A stretch of DNA of 64,000 nucleotides from Grimontia celer (GCF_900055185.1 NZ_FIZX01000001.1:1550001-1614000); one strand, 5' to 3'. Positions 9,084-19,602 are shown, counted from the first letter of the stretch. Numbers and translations: made by a program. The notes: generated by a model from the sequence alone, not told the origin.

Positions 9084-10265
9084 GTGCGGGATATGGAACT
9101 GTCCTTATCACAGTACAAAACCCAACTAGGCGAATTGCTGACAGCTCGCTCGCATGCTGCTGCGTTCAACACCACCCGTGCAACCTATTTACGCACCCGA
9201 ATTGTAGCGCTTTGCTACATCTGGGCGGCGCTGTGTGCACTGTGGATACCTGTTGATGCTCTGCTTCTTAATGAGTCCGTTACCACGCTCGCGATATTCC
9301 GCCTGAAGCTTTGTGCTGTTCTGCTGTTTATTGGCTGGACAACCAACCAACGCAGCACACTCAACGCATGCAGAAACGCTATGTTCGCGCTGGTCGTTAG
9401 TCTCAACATGTTCTACATGTTGACCAATCACCAGCTTGGCTACCCACACAATATTGATGCATTCAGCTACTGCTACAACCTGCTTCCTTTTGTATATGTG
9501 GTTATCTTGACCATACTGCCACTCACAGTGAAAGAATCAGTCTGCGTCATGCTAATCACAGCCGCTTCGCAAATTTATGTCGACATTCAAAGTGGCGCGC
9601 TGTTGTCTTTCGACACAATTGCACTTTACTGGCTGCAAACCGTCGTTGGTATCCTGGTGATTTGGGCGCAAACATCCAAGCTACACATGATGCTGCGACT
9701 CTACCGCCACGCCACGTTAGACCCACTCACTGGGGTTTATAACCGCCGAATGCTGCTGACACTTGCCAAGCGAGATTTCGAGAACACCCGAACCAAATCC
9801 CGTCCTTATTCCGTCTTATTGATGGATCTCGATAGATTCAAGCGAGTAAACGACAGGTACGGTCATCATGCCGGGGATATAGTGCTTCAGGCTTTTACTC
9901 AAGCCGTGCAGGAAACACAGCGTAAGAGTGATATTTTCGGCCGATTTGGCGGTGAAGAGTTTATCCTGTTTTTGCCACAATGCAGCGCCGACAACGCGCA
10001 ACTAGTGGCTGACCGCATCATGACCCGCGTTCGTGATATGGGCATAGAGGTAGAAGGAGTATCAGAGCCACTGAAAGTAACTACCTCAATTGGCATTAGC
10101 ACCAGTCTTTGTAAGAGCGATGATCTTTCCCTGATACTTGAACAGGCTGACCAAGCCCTGTTTAAAGCGAAAAATGGAGGACGTGACCAGAGCAGTACTT
10201 ATGATCAAGAAGAAGATCTGATTGAAGATGGTCAGAAGCGCCCGTGGCTGGAGCTGGTCAATTAA
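9084..10265 (+). CDS. Membrane diguanylate cyclase (GGEEF)
   Basis: 393 residues. About six membrane helices fill residues 40-205, followed by a GGDEF domain at about 210-370. The active site is RFGGEEF, the substrate region LDRFKRVNDRYGH is intact, and the inhibitory RxxD (RKSD) sits five residues before GGEEF, so this should be an active, product-inhibited c-di-GMP synthase. The membrane part does not match a sensor domain I can name. Start GTG 9084 is supported by AGGA seven bases upstream; ATG 9093 is an alternative. Ends in a strong terminator shared with the 3' end of the converging transporter gene. Confidence 0.92.
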   Translation: MRDMELSLSQYKTQLGELLTARSHAAAFNTTRATYLRTRIVALCYIWAALCALWIPVDALLLNESVTTLAIFRLKLCAVLLFIGWTTNQRSTLNACRNAMFALVVSLNMFYMLTNHQLGYPHNIDAFSYCYNLLPFVYVVILTILPLTVKESVCVMLITAASQIYVDIQSGALLSFDTIALYWLQTVVGILVIWAQTSKLHMMLRLYRHATLDPLTGVYNRRMLLTLAKRDFENTRTKSRPYSVLLMDLDRFKRVNDRYGHHAGDIVLQAFTQAVQETQRKSDIFGRFGGEEFILFLPQCSADNAQLVADRIMTRVRDMGIEVEGVSEPLKVTTSIGISTSLCKSDDLSLILEQADQALFKAKNGGRDQSSTYDQEEDLIEDGQKRPWLELVN

Positions 10266-10289
10266 CTCACTCAAAGATGCCGTAGCTCA

Positions 10290-11501
10290 TTAACAAGGTT
10301 CCTGAATAGGGACCTTTTTGTTTTTGGCACCCAGCAATTGAATCAACACAATGTTCGCGGCAGCTAAAGACATGGCACCTAGAGTGACGGCATGCCAACC
10401 ACCCATTTCCCAACATCCAATGAGATAGAAACCACCTAAGCTGCCGCCGACATAGTAATGAACCAAATACAGAGCTGTAGCTGTTGCTTTTCCTTGGGTA
10501 GCCCTACGGCTCACCCAGCCATAAGCCAGGGAGTGAGTGAAGAACGCCCCACCACTGACGATCAGCAGACCAATAACGACGGTAGCAGGGTGTTCAATGC
10601 TGGCAATCATCACACCCATCAAAGTCACCAATGTACCGAACGTCATCCCTGATATTGGCGAGTAACGGTTGGCCCAACGACCGCTAAATCGAGACGTTAA
10701 GGTGCCAGCCAGATAGCAGATAAAAATGGCTGAAGCGACACCCACCGGCAAACTGAATGGCGCCTCAAGCAAACGAAATGTCGTAACGGAGTAGATATTG
10801 ACGAATAGCGCAAAGTTAATTCCCCCGACGACCATTGCCATCCAGAGAATCGGATTTTTGATGTGGCGACCAACAACGCGAAACTGTTTGAAGAAAGGAT
10901 CTTGTGAAGCTACAAACTGACGCTGAGGAGGCAGCAGGTAATACACCAATGCCATGCCCAAAGCAGTGAAAGTTGCCATGGCAGCAACTGCCCCTTCCCA
11001 GCCAAAAAAGTCCGCCATCATACCGCCGGAAAGTCTACCAAAAATACCCCCCAACGAGTTTGCGCTAATGTAACCTCCAACAGCGACAACCAAAGCCGTT
11101 GGGCTAAACTCATCAGCCATGTAGGCAACTGCCACCGCCGCATAGCCTGCTAATGCGATCCCCATTAATCCCCGAATAGCAACCAAGCCCCAGAAAGCAT
11201 CAATCAATAGAGACAATACGCCAACAAACGGCATGAGTACCAGACTGAACAACATCACCGGTCGTCTTCCAATTTTCTCTGAAATGACCGCCCAAGGGAG
11301 CAAGCTGACAGATAACCCCAACGTTGAGGATGCCAATAACCAGTTCGCTTTGGTCGCCGTAACCTCAAACGCACCAGCAAAAACAGGTAGCAATGGCTGG
11401 AAGAGGTAAAGATTGCAGAACACAAGAAAAGACCCAAATGACAATGCAAAAGCGGCTTTTCTATAGGCGGGTGTCTGTAATTCAATCATGACCTTATTCA
11501 C
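10290..11501 (-). CDS. MFS transporter, YnfM-like
   Basis: About 403 residues with twelve membrane helices and the cytoplasmic signature EKIGRRPVML between helices 2 and 3. It belongs to the major facilitator superfamily and looks most like YnfM-type proton-driven exporters; the substrate is unknown. The frame is open up to 11543. I prefer GTG 11501 (GAGAG about eight bases upstream); ATG 11489 (MIELQTPAYRK) also fits. A LysR regulator diverges from it across about 120 bp, the same arrangement as ynfM/ynfL in Escherichia coli, so the regulator probably controls it. Confidence 0.88.
   Translation of the reverse strand: MNKVMIELQTPAYRKAAFALSFGSFLVFCNLYLFQPLLPVFAGAFEVTATKANWLLASSTLGLSVSLLPWAVISEKIGRRPVMLFSLVLMPFVGVLSLLIDAFWGLVAIRGLMGIALAGYAAVAVAYMADEFSPTALVVAVGGYISANSLGGIFGRLSGGMMADFFGWEGAVAAMATFTALGMALVYYLLPPQRQFVASQDPFFKQFRVVGRHIKNPILWMAMVVGGINFALFVNIYSVTTFRLLEAPFSLPVGVASAIFICYLAGTLTSRFSGRWANRYSPISGMTFGTLVTLMGVMIASIEHPATVVIGLLIVSGGAFFTHSLAYGWVSRRATQGKATATALYLVHYYVGGSLGGFYLIGCWEMGGWHAVTLGAMSLAAANIVLIQLLGAKNKKVPIQEPC
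10295..10324 (+). terminator. Terminator of the GGEEF gene, overlapping the MFS gene end
   Basis: AAGGTTCCT (10295-10303) pairs with AGGGACCTT (10308-10316), with one G-T pair, followed on the plus strand by TTTTTGTTTTT. It lies inside the last codons of the converging MFS gene. Confidence 0.85.
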
Positions 11502-11623
11502 TGTTTTTCTCTCGATATACAGTGAATTTAGCAACGCCCTCATAATAAAAGAAGTATATTAAATATATAGAAGTAAGATCGTTTATTAATACCTGGCTGT
11601 GAAAACGGGGAAAGGGATTCGAA

Positions 11624-12493
11624 ATGGACATTCGCCAATTGCGTTACTTCGTCTGTGTTGCGGAGCATAAGAATTTTACCCGCGCTGCGCGACAACTAAA
11701 CATTGCGCAACCAGCATTGAGCATCGCAATTAAAAAGCTGGAACAAAGCATTGCGCTCCCACTATTTGATCGCAATGAACGGCAGGTTCACCTGACACAT
11801 GAAGGTGAAATTCTACTGCCCCATGCCCACCGTGTACTTCAACAGGTAGAAGATGCCAACACCGCCATGGCTGAACTTAGGGGACTGCAAAAAGGCGAAG
11901 TCCGCGTCGGCGTCCCAGGAATGCTGGGATCCTACTTTTTCCCATCAATTCTGATGGGCTTTAAAAGTCGTTATCCTGACCTCAAACTCAGTGTGGTCGA
12001 AGCTGGTACTCAGTCCATCCGCCAAATGTTGTTAGATGGTGAACTGGACATTGGTGTCATCCATAATCAGGATGTACCCTCTGCATTAGAAACCACACAT
12101 CTTATTTCCTCGCAAATGGTTGCGGTAACATCTACCGACCACCCTTTAGCCGAGAGGCGCTCGATCAGTTTCCAGGAATTTTTCAATGAAGAATTGGTGA
12201 TGTTCAAAAAAGGATATTTCCATCGTGAGTTTGTCGACAGGATTTGCGCCACCCACAAAATATCGCCACAGCTTTCATTCGAAACCAACCTGTTAGCGAT
12301 GATCCTCAATATCGTCCGGCACGGCTTTGCTATTACCGCCTTGCTGGAAATGGTGACTGAACACGAACATGGGCTTATTCCTATTCCTTTCGAAGAGCCC
12401 GTGACGCTGGACATCGCTATGGCGTGGCGTAAACATGGCTATCTTTCTTTGGCCGACCGCGCCTTTATCGATTTTGTTCAAAACAATAAATAG
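11624..12493 (+). CDS. LysR-family regulator, divergent to the MFS transporter
   Basis: 289 residues. Helix-turn-helix at about 1-60 (MDIRQLRYFVCVAEHKNFTRAARQL), then a substrate-binding domain. LysR proteins usually control the divergent neighbour, here the YnfM-like exporter; the intergenic stretch is very AT-rich and could hold T-N11-A type sites. Start ATG 11624 follows AAAGGG. The next gene begins 9 bp after its stop, so the two may be co-transcribed. The inducer is unknown. Confidence 0.92.
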   Translation: MDIRQLRYFVCVAEHKNFTRAARQLNIAQPALSIAIKKLEQSIALPLFDRNERQVHLTHEGEILLPHAHRVLQQVEDANTAMAELRGLQKGEVRVGVPGMLGSYFFPSILMGFKSRYPDLKLSVVEAGTQSIRQMLLDGELDIGVIHNQDVPSALETTHLISSQMVAVTSTDHPLAERRSISFQEFFNEELVMFKKGYFHREFVDRICATHKISPQLSFETNLLAMILNIVRHGFAITALLEMVTEHEHGLIPIPFEEPVTLDIAMAWRKHGYLSLADRAFIDFVQNNK

Positions 12494-12502
12494 GAAAGCA
12501 AT

Positions 12503-13042
12503 GTGAACAACTATGCCTTCGGTCATCCTCTGGCTCGTATCAATGTCTATGTAGAAAAAGCGCCTCCATCTGAAGCGCTATGGGGGGAATCCCCCTCATA
12601 CAGGAGTTTCAAAAAACTGGTTGATGGTGACATCAAATCGCTTGGGGAGGCAGGAGGAAATGGATGGCGGAAGGTTTTCAATGTTTACGCCAAACTGCTG
12701 TTCGCTTTTCCGCACCAGTCAACTTTTAGGCCCAATAGCGCTTTAAGCTGGCAAAAATTCAGAGATCAATCCCTGCTGCAAGACCAAAGTGATACTGCAC
12801 TTTGCTTTGGTGAGTGGAATGTTGAACAAAGAGGAAAAGAGGGTGGCATACATATTATTGCGGGTCGCACGCATGCCCTCAATCTTGGCCTGTCAGAGAA
12901 GTGCATCTGGCTAAACAATGAATTCGCCAAGCACCCTTCTCTCCCGATTTTCATCTGCCCCTACTTCGACTACAGACAGCTTTCAAATGCGAAAATTGAC
13001 GTTCTGGTGAATCTTATCAACGGCACAGATATCACTGTATGA
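12503..13042 (+). CDS. Conserved hypothetical protein
   Basis: 179 residues from GTG 12503, with AGGAAAG just upstream. No signal peptide or membrane helix. Conserved-looking blocks are NGWRKVFNVYAKLLFA (about 52-67), HIIAGRTHALNLGL (about 114-127) and ICPYFDYRQLSNAKID near the C-terminus. I do not recognise a characterised domain; it may belong to a DUF confined to Vibrionaceae. It follows the LysR gene by 9 bp and is probably translated from the same transcript, but a functional link is not evident. Confidence 0.75.
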   Translation: MNNYAFGHPLARINVYVEKAPPSEALWGESPSYRSFKKLVDGDIKSLGEAGGNGWRKVFNVYAKLLFAFPHQSTFRPNSALSWQKFRDQSLLQDQSDTALCFGEWNVEQRGKEGGIHIIAGRTHALNLGLSEKCIWLNNEFAKHPSLPIFICPYFDYRQLSNAKIDVLVNLINGTDITV

Positions 13043-13214
13043 TCTCTGCAGTACGTTTGGCCGTAATAAATTTGACCTAAAATATACCGCATTCCGAACG
13101 CTAACAGATTCTTAACGCAGGTTACGATAAGTTGACGAATTTTAGGTGTTTTTTGTATCAAGCACTCTGTTAACATATGCACCAGAACACATTCTTTCAG
13201 GGACAGAATACTAA

Positions 13215-14204
13215 ATGAAAATAACAAAACCCCTTTTAACAACCATTGCGCTTCTTCCGCTCGCTGCTAATGCCGGACTTGCAGACAAAGGGGGCCTCAG
13301 CGGTGAAATCTCGGTTATCGCCGGTATGACTTCAACGGATTCCAACCTTTCAACTAACGGTAATGCCACAAAAAATGCGCCATTGAATTCAACAGGTGAG
13401 CAAGAAGCTAGCTCTATTGTCGGAGCACTTGGCAGCCTGTCATTTACCTTTGGCCAAGGACTGGATAAGCAAATATTCGTTGGTACCTCTCGCGAAGATA
13501 TCGCAATCGGTACCATCGCTTTGGAATTAGGTTACCGCCAGCAACTCGATTCTGGCACCAAAGTGTCGTTGTCTTATCTTCCTACCGTGCTAGCGGAAGA
13601 CGTTTGGAAAGACCCATTCAATGTCGGTTCTGCAAGAGCTGAAACCGAAAAGACCGGCGATGCTTACCGACTGCAATTCGATCGCATTGGCGGATCCATG
13701 TTTTCGTTGGACCTCGCTTATGCTCAGACAGATGTTGAAGAAGAGCTGAGCGGAAGCACGCAAGGCCTCACAACGGCTGAACAACAAAGCCTGAACCGCA
13801 GCGGTGATACTTTCTATTCCAAAGTCAGCTATCGCCAGTTCCTGGGCAAAGGTCTGGGTGTTGCACCCGCGTTTGTGTATATGAAAAATGAATCAGACGG
13901 CGATGCAATGTCTCATCAAACCTATGGTGGCGAGTTGAGTTACTTCAGTTTCGCAGGTCGCAATAAAATCGTATTGACGGGTAAATACCATTACCGCGAT
14001 TACGATGCGTCTCATCCGATCTTTGGTGAAGTCCGTAATGACAGCGAGTTCAGCGCATTCCTTGCTTATGAATACGCACACTTCTTCGAAGTCCATCCGC
14101 TCTCTTTCGTTACTCTGGCTGGTTACAACAATACCGATTCCAACATCGACTTCTATAACGCCAGTGAGTTCTTTGGCTCTGTTGGTATCACCTACCGATT
14201 CTGA
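13215..14204 (+). CDS. DUF2860-type outer-membrane protein
   Basis: 329 residues. A signal peptide (MKITKPLLTTIALLPLAANA) is followed by alternating hydrophobic strands and a C-terminal Phe (GSVGITYRF), the signature of an outer-membrane beta-barrel recognised by BamA. The pattern matches DUF2860 proteins of vibrios, whose function is unknown. The mature start (GLADKGGLSGEISVIAG) is typical of that family. Translation starts after AGGGAC. It is monocistronic with a terminator 22 bp past its stop and a 170-bp promoter region upstream. Confidence 0.85.
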   Translation: MKITKPLLTTIALLPLAANAGLADKGGLSGEISVIAGMTSTDSNLSTNGNATKNAPLNSTGEQEASSIVGALGSLSFTFGQGLDKQIFVGTSREDIAIGTIALELGYRQQLDSGTKVSLSYLPTVLAEDVWKDPFNVGSARAETEKTGDAYRLQFDRIGGSMFSLDLAYAQTDVEEELSGSTQGLTTAEQQSLNRSGDTFYSKVSYRQFLGKGLGVAPAFVYMKNESDGDAMSHQTYGGELSYFSFAGRNKIVLTGKYHYRDYDASHPIFGEVRNDSEFSAFLAYEYAHFFEVHPLSFVTLAGYNNTDSNIDFYNASEFFGSVGITYRF

Positions 14205-14226
14205 TAAAAAGTAACGCGCTACCCAA

Positions 14227-14259
14227 CGCCGTTTTGCCATAAGGCAAGACGGCGCTTTT
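14227..14259 (+). terminator. Terminator of the DUF2860 gene
   Basis: CGCCGTTTTGCC pairs with GGCAAGACGGCG (one mismatch region) around ATAA, then CTTTTC. Confidence 0.88.
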
Positions 14260-14590
14260 CATTCATGTCAGAAAATCCAAACATTGCTATAACTTCGACA
14301 AATATCTGAATTAAATGAAATTCACGATACAGATAGTCCTATTTTGCAATTGCATTCTGAAAATCATTTTGCAACGAGACGGTAAACTTAGGCACCCCAA
14401 AAGTATGTTAACAGATGAATATTAACCTATTGATATCGTAATCATTTAAATTCTTCTTATAAAAGTTGGCCTATACGTTGCAAAGGAAATAACAGTACGT
14501 CGTAGAGTAACGAGAGGTATAAAACAAAAACAAATGGATACTGGTAGCGTGCAGAAAAACAATCTAGAAAAGTGTGTTGAGGAGCTTTGT

Positions 14591-14752
14591 ATGATTTGCA
14601 TGAATAAACACGGTGAACTGATACAACTGCAGTACCACAAAAAATGTCCCGTAAAAGGGTCGGTTTACGTTAAGTATTTGGACGGATTAAAAAAAGGTAA
14701 TTTCTATATTGAGTTAGAACCGGACTCACTCGTTAAAGTAACGGTTCACTGA
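14591..14752 (+). CDS. Possible 53-residue small protein
   Basis: The frame is open from 14534, but GAGGAG six bases before ATG 14591 makes that the likely start. The product begins MICMNKHGELIQLQYH and is basic and hydrophilic in its first half, with a KCPVKGSVYVKYLDG segment that looks like a short beta-rich fold. No known family. The 330 bp upstream are AT-rich beyond the terminator at 14259. Codon use looks normal, but the short length leaves real doubt. Confidence 0.5.
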   Translation: MICMNKHGELIQLQYHKKCPVKGSVYVKYLDGLKKGNFYIELEPDSLVKVTVH

Positions 14753-14809
14753 GTTATTACGCTGCTTTCACAAATCGCCGTTGTATCGCGATAAACTCAA
14801 AAACGGACG

Positions 14810-14847
14810 GGGCCTTCCAAATCCTTCTCTTCTCACTTTGAAGGCCC
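14810..14847. repeat. Inverted repeat with 22-base loop
   Basis: GGGCCTTC (14810-14817) and GAAGGCCC (14840-14847). It lies in the 317-bp gap between the small ORF and the EIIC-EAL gene. No T-run follows (TGACAAAATTC), so it could be a weak terminator, an operator or part of an untranslated leader. The rest of the gap shows nothing else recognisable apart from AT-rich promoter-like DNA. Confidence 0.4.
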
Positions 14848-15069
14848 TGACAAAATTCTGCCACCCGCTCTTACCTCCCATCTCACACAGTCAATGCCTG
14901 CCTAAATTTCCAATTATCAACACAGTTAATATGTAAATATTGCATACACAAATGACTCGCATTTGAGTCAATGGAATCAATTAACCAAATGTTCACTTCA
15001 ATAATGACACAACACAATCAAAGCTAAAACTATCTATGCGAGTCATCTGGTCTCTACCTCGTCCAGAAG

Positions 15070-17118
15070 ATGGAATCGTTGGCTAAATTGATTGGGGAAA
15101 GCGACGTGGACAACATCAAAAAGTTGAGAAGAGACGTGTTCTTTATGGCGATTAAAGAATCGTTTATCAGCACGGTTCCTTACTTGGTTTTATCTTCCAT
15201 TATTGTACTTATCAACCAGCTGCTGATTTTAACGCATTTTACTTCCCCTTATCTGAACAGCATCATACTGACCAAGATCATTGGTTACATGAGCGACTTC
15301 TTCCCTGTCATACTGATGACCTCGATCGCTTTCCACTTTTCAAAACGTAATAATATCAACAATATATTTATCATTACTTTATCATTCGCGATTTTCATCA
15401 CCATAGAGTCCATGATAAATGCCCACAAGTCTCAATGGTTACTTCATGATGCTGGCGTCTCCTTTTTTGTCCTTATCATTCCCATCGTTTCGGTGGCGCT
15501 ATTCAACATCATTCCTCGCTTTGAAAAGGACCTGAAGCTATCAAACGGTCAACTTAGCCACGTCTTCTTTCACCTCAAATCATTCATCATTATTTATTTT
15601 GTTTCGATTGTGGCCTATTTGCTGATGGTTAAAGGACTGGAAGCAATTGCCCGCAGCATCAGTTTCGGCTTTCTGAATTTGGATCTTTTTTCCATCATGA
15701 CGATCAGAACGCTCGCGTCACAGTTTCTTTGGTTTTTAGGGGTTCACGGCCCTAATACTCTCTCGATTATTGCACCCAGTGAAAGTCTCACTCTCCCCTT
15801 TATCAACGATATTTCTTATAAAGCCTTTTACGATGTGTTTGTCATATATGGTGGTTCAGGCTCGGGTTTATCGTTGATTTTTGCGGCAATTATTTATTCA
15901 AAAAGTAAGCATATCAATAAGGTGTCAAAAATCTCTCTTCCTTTCGCCATTTTTAACGTTAACGAAACACTGATTTATGGTTTGCCCATTGTCCTAAACA
16001 AGTACCTACTTGCTCCCTTTGTTCTTATCCCTGTATTCAATATTACCGTCGCTTACTTTTACGTAGACTTTTTTAATATCTCCTTCGTCAACAATCAGGT
16101 TTCCTGGATAACCCCAGTATTTATCAACGCCTTCATTGCTACCGATGGGCATGGCGGAGCCTTATTGTTACAACTTCTTCTCGTGGTTGTTGGCACCCTT
16201 ATTTACGCACCATTTATCAAACGGTACTCCCTGGCACAGTCTTCTTCCAATCACCTGGAAAACCTGAAAAACAACCTGGAAATGATTGAGTTAATGGAGT
16301 CAAACGAAGGCATTAAATCTAATGCCGCAGAATCGAAGATCATAAAATCCAATCAAGAAGTCGATAAAATCATCAAATTCATCAGCTCCAACAAACTCGA
16401 AGTTCACTACCAGCCCAAAGTAGATATTATCGAAGAACGCTGCAGTGCCTACGAGGCCCTGTTAAGGATCAGGAAGGACGACGGTTCTATCTCAGGTCCC
16501 TTCTTCCTTGAATCTCTCGAACTTGCAGGTTTGGCAAGCGTCATTGATCTCTGGGTATGCAAAGAAGTGAGAAAACACTTCCAGATTTGGCGTCTTGGAG
16601 GGTTTAACCCCAAAGTTGCAATCAACATCCACCCTGACACGCTTACCGATAACAAAACCATTGAGTTAATTATCAGAGAATTGAAAGAAATGAGCGTCGA
16701 GTTTGAAATTATTGAGCGTGATTCTGTCAAAAGCCCCAGCTCTATTGCCAATATCATGCGACTCCACGACAACGGATTTGGTATTTCACTTGATGACTTC
16801 GGTGTTGGCTACAGCTCGTTTGAAACCCTCACCTTCCTGCCAATGAATACGGTAAAGGTTGATAAGTCTCTAATTGACAATATTGAATCAGAAAAGGGTT
16901 ACCACATTTGTAAAAACATTTTCACCATGTGTAACGACCTCGGCCTCCACTGTGTGGCTGAAGGGGTTGAGAAAGACATCCAGTACTTAAAATTGAAAAC
17001 AATGGGAGTGAGATACATCCAAGGTTTTTACTTTGAGAGAGCGATTCCTTTCGACCAAATTGATAGATTTAAACCTAGCTTCAAAGATCACGAGTCTTAT
17101 CAGAAAGTTGCGACATAG
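15070..17118 (+). CDS. PTS EIIC-like membrane domain fused to EAL phosphodiesterase
   Basis: 682 residues. Residues about 20-400 form a PTS EIIC domain of the lactose/cellobiose type with about ten helices. The family sugar-site positions appear as FLGVHGPN (His) and NVNETLIYGLP (Glu). A linker leads to an EAL domain (about 435-670) with all key motifs: YEALLRI, the Asn in AINIHP, EIIE, DDFGVGYSSF, VKVDKS, EGVE and QGFYFE. It should hydrolyse c-di-GMP. No EIIA or EIIB domain is fused or encoded nearby, so the membrane part may sense a sugar rather than import it. Start ATG 15070; AT-rich compared with its neighbours. Confidence 0.9.
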   Translation: MESLAKLIGESDVDNIKKLRRDVFFMAIKESFISTVPYLVLSSIIVLINQLLILTHFTSPYLNSIILTKIIGYMSDFFPVILMTSIAFHFSKRNNINNIFIITLSFAIFITIESMINAHKSQWLLHDAGVSFFVLIIPIVSVALFNIIPRFEKDLKLSNGQLSHVFFHLKSFIIIYFVSIVAYLLMVKGLEAIARSISFGFLNLDLFSIMTIRTLASQFLWFLGVHGPNTLSIIAPSESLTLPFINDISYKAFYDVFVIYGGSGSGLSLIFAAIIYSKSKHINKVSKISLPFAIFNVNETLIYGLPIVLNKYLLAPFVLIPVFNITVAYFYVDFFNISFVNNQVSWITPVFINAFIATDGHGGALLLQLLLVVVGTLIYAPFIKRYSLAQSSSNHLENLKNNLEMIELMESNEGIKSNAAESKIIKSNQEVDKIIKFISSNKLEVHYQPKVDIIEERCSAYEALLRIRKDDGSISGPFFLESLELAGLASVIDLWVCKEVRKHFQIWRLGGFNPKVAINIHPDTLTDNKTIELIIRELKEMSVEFEIIERDSVKSPSSIANIMRLHDNGFGISLDDFGVGYSSFETLTFLPMNTVKVDKSLIDNIESEKGYHICKNIFTMCNDLGLHCVAEGVEKDIQYLKLKTMGVRYIQGFYFERAIPFDQIDRFKPSFKDHESYQKVAT

Positions 17119-17254
17119 GCCCTCAGCAGCCTTTAAGGATTCTATTTAGGGGATTTGTGTAAGCAAATCCCTTTCAAATTTACGGATTTATTCGATCTGG
17201 CTCTCACCTGCGCAAGCCGCTATAATTCACGCCTCGCGAGAAAGAGGTTAAAAA

Positions 17255-19537
17255 ATGCGCAATTCTGTAACTCCGATTTTCGATTACCCAAAATACTGGG
17301 CTGAGTGTTTTGGTCCTGCTCCTTTTCTGCCGACCAGCAGAGAAGAAATGGACATGCTCGGCTGGGATAGCTGTGACATCATCATCGTCACTGGCGATGC
17401 CTATGTCGACCATCCTAGCTTTGGTATGGCGGTTATCGGTCGTACGCTTGAAGCGCAAGGCTTCCGTGTAGGCATTATCTCGCAGCCAGAATGGCAGGAT
17501 AAGAAAGCCTTTATGGCACTTGGCCAACCTAACCTCTTCTTTGGTGTGACAGCCGGTAACATGGATTCCATGATTAACCGCTACACCGCTGACCGTAAAC
17601 CTCGTCATGACGATGCTTACACGGCAGGTAATGCCGGCGGCAAGCGTCCAGATCGCGCCGTACTCGTTTACTCGCAACGCTGTAAAGAAGCATACAAAGA
17701 TACCCCTATCGTACTAGGCGGCATCGAAGCCAGCCTTCGTCGTCTTGCGCATTACGATTACTGGTCAGATAAAGTTCGTCGCTCAGTGCTATGCGACGCC
17801 AAAGCTGACATTTTGTTGTTCGGTAACGCCGAGCGTGCGCTGGTTGACGTGGCGCACCGCCTTTCTCGTGGCGAAAATATCGCGGATATGACCCGTATTC
17901 CTGGCACCGCAGTGATGCTGAAAAAAGTGCCGGAAGATATGAGAGAAATCGACAGTTCACGCATCGACAAGCCAGGCAAAGCCATGGTGATGCCAAACCC
18001 GTATGTAACGGAAACGGCCTGCGCGACTGACAAGGGCGAAGTAAAAGAAGAAGCGCCGAAGCCTGTGATGGTTCGCCCTTCCCGCCATGATGCAGAAAAT
18101 AGCTTCGTTCGTCTGCCTTCATACGAAAAACTGCTAAACGACCGTATTCTGTATGCGCACGCAAGCCGCGTGATGCATTTGGAAACCAACCCTTATTCCG
18201 CACGTGCGCTGGTGCAAAAACACGGCGAGCGTGAGCTTTGGGTTAACACGCCGCCAATTCCTCTTACAACAGAAGAAATGGACTATGTATTCGGCCTGCC
18301 GTTTGCGCGTGTTCCCCACCCTAGCTATGGTGATGCAAAAATCCCTGCGTATGAGATGATCAAAACCTCAGTCAACATCATGCGTGGTTGTTTTGGTGGT
18401 TGTTCTTTCTGTTCGATTACCGAGCACGAAGGCCGCATCATCCAGAACCGTTCAAAGGATTCAATCCTTAACGAAATTAAAGAAATTAAAGAAAAAGTGC
18501 CGGGCTTTACCGGTGTGATTTCTGACTTGGGTGGCCCAACAGCAAACATGTACCGTTTGGGCTGTTCAGACCCGCGCGCAGAGAAAAACTGTCGTCGCCC
18601 GTCCTGTGTGTTCCCGAAAATCTGTGAAAAGCTGGACACCGACCACAAACACACTATCGACCTCTACCGCGAAGCGCGTGAGCTTGAAGGCGTGAAGAAA
18701 GTGGTTATCGCATCCGGTGTTCGTTATGACCTCGCGATTGAATCACCTGAGTACGTGAAAGAGTTGGTGACTCATCACGTGGGTGGTTATTTGAAAATCG
18801 CACCTGAACACACAGAGAAAGGCACACTGGATCTGATGATGAAGCCGGGCATGGGTACCTATGACCGCTTTAAAGAGTTGTTCGAGAAATACTCGAAAGA
18901 AGCCGGTAAGAAGCAGTACCTGATCCCTTACTTCATCGCAGCGCACCCTGGCTGTACCGACGAAGACATGATGAATCTGGCACTGTGGCTTAAAGAGAAC
19001 GATTTCCGTTGTGACCAGGTACAGAACTTCTACCCATCACCGATGTGTAACGCGACGGCGATGTACCACGCGGAAGCCAACCCGTTGAAACGTGTGAAGT
19101 ATAAGAAACGTGAAGACTTGTTCGTTGCGAAAGGTGAGCGCCAACGTCGTCTTCATAAAGCCTTCCTGCGCTACCACGACCCAGCAAACTGGCCTTTACT
19201 GCGTGAAGCGTTGATCACTATGGGCAAACGCCACCTGATTGGTGACCGCCCGGGCTGTCTAGTACCTCGCGAAGGCACAGAAGCGGAAATGACTCCAGCA
19301 CAACGTCGTGGTTCAAGCCGTCATGGTGCAAAACGTTTTGCAACCAAGCATCCTAATCAGCCTGATATTCGCAAACCTAATCAGCGCAGCGGCAAACCAG
19401 CGGGTAAGAAGCCGACCAATGGCAAGGCGACACCACAAGGTGGTAAGCCAAAAGCACATTCAAATACTGGCGGTAAACCAACACAAGGTGGGAAGAAACG
19501 CCCCGCTGGAAACAGAAGCCGTCAGACAGTGAGATAA
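17255..19537 (+). CDS. ygiQ: YgiQ-family radical SAM protein
   Basis: 760 residues, typical for YgiQ. The radical-SAM cluster motif is CFGGCSFC near residues 380-386, preceded by the YgiQ N-terminal domain ([13 protein letters not shown] near 48) and followed by a very basic, low-complexity tail (about 690-760, rich in G, K, N, P). The reaction is not established. Start ATG 17255 follows AGAGG. The gene is monocistronic and closed by a strong bidirectional hairpin. Confidence 0.94.
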   Translation: MRNSVTPIFDYPKYWAECFGPAPFLPTSREEMDMLGWDSCDIIIVTGDAYVDHPSFGMAVIGRTLEAQGFRVGIISQPEWQDKKAFMALGQPNLFFGVTAGNMDSMINRYTADRKPRHDDAYTAGNAGGKRPDRAVLVYSQRCKEAYKDTPIVLGGIEASLRRLAHYDYWSDKVRRSVLCDAKADILLFGNAERALVDVAHRLSRGENIADMTRIPGTAVMLKKVPEDMREIDSSRIDKPGKAMVMPNPYVTETACATDKGEVKEEAPKPVMVRPSRHDAENSFVRLPSYEKLLNDRILYAHASRVMHLETNPYSARALVQKHGERELWVNTPPIPLTTEEMDYVFGLPFARVPHPSYGDAKIPAYEMIKTSVNIMRGCFGGCSFCSITEHEGRIIQNRSKDSILNEIKEIKEKVPGFTGVISDLGGPTANMYRLGCSDPRAEKNCRRPSCVFPKICEKLDTDHKHTIDLYREARELEGVKKVVIASGVRYDLAIESPEYVKELVTHHVGGYLKIAPEHTEKGTLDLMMKPGMGTYDRFKELFEKYSKEAGKKQYLIPYFIAAHPGCTDEDMMNLALWLKENDFRCDQVQNFYPSPMCNATAMYHAEANPLKRVKYKKREDLFVAKGERQRRLHKAFLRYHDPANWPLLREALITMGKRHLIGDRPGCLVPREGTEAEMTPAQRRGSSRHGAKRFATKHPNQPDIRKPNQRSGKPAGKKPTNGKATPQGGKPKAHSNTGGKPTQGGKKRPAGNRSRQTVR

Positions 19538-19555
19538 ACACACTCATGGCAGAAA

Positions 19556-19588
19556 CAAAAAAGCGAACCTAATGGTTCGCTTTTTTGT
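19556..19588. terminator. Bidirectional terminator between ygiQ and a small membrane-protein gene
   Basis: ACAAAAAAGCGAACC/GGTTCGCTTTTTTGT with a TAAT loop: a GC-bearing stem flanked by A and T runs. It can end transcripts from both sides. Confidence 0.93.
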
Positions 19589-19602
19589 TGCTTGAATACC
19601 GG

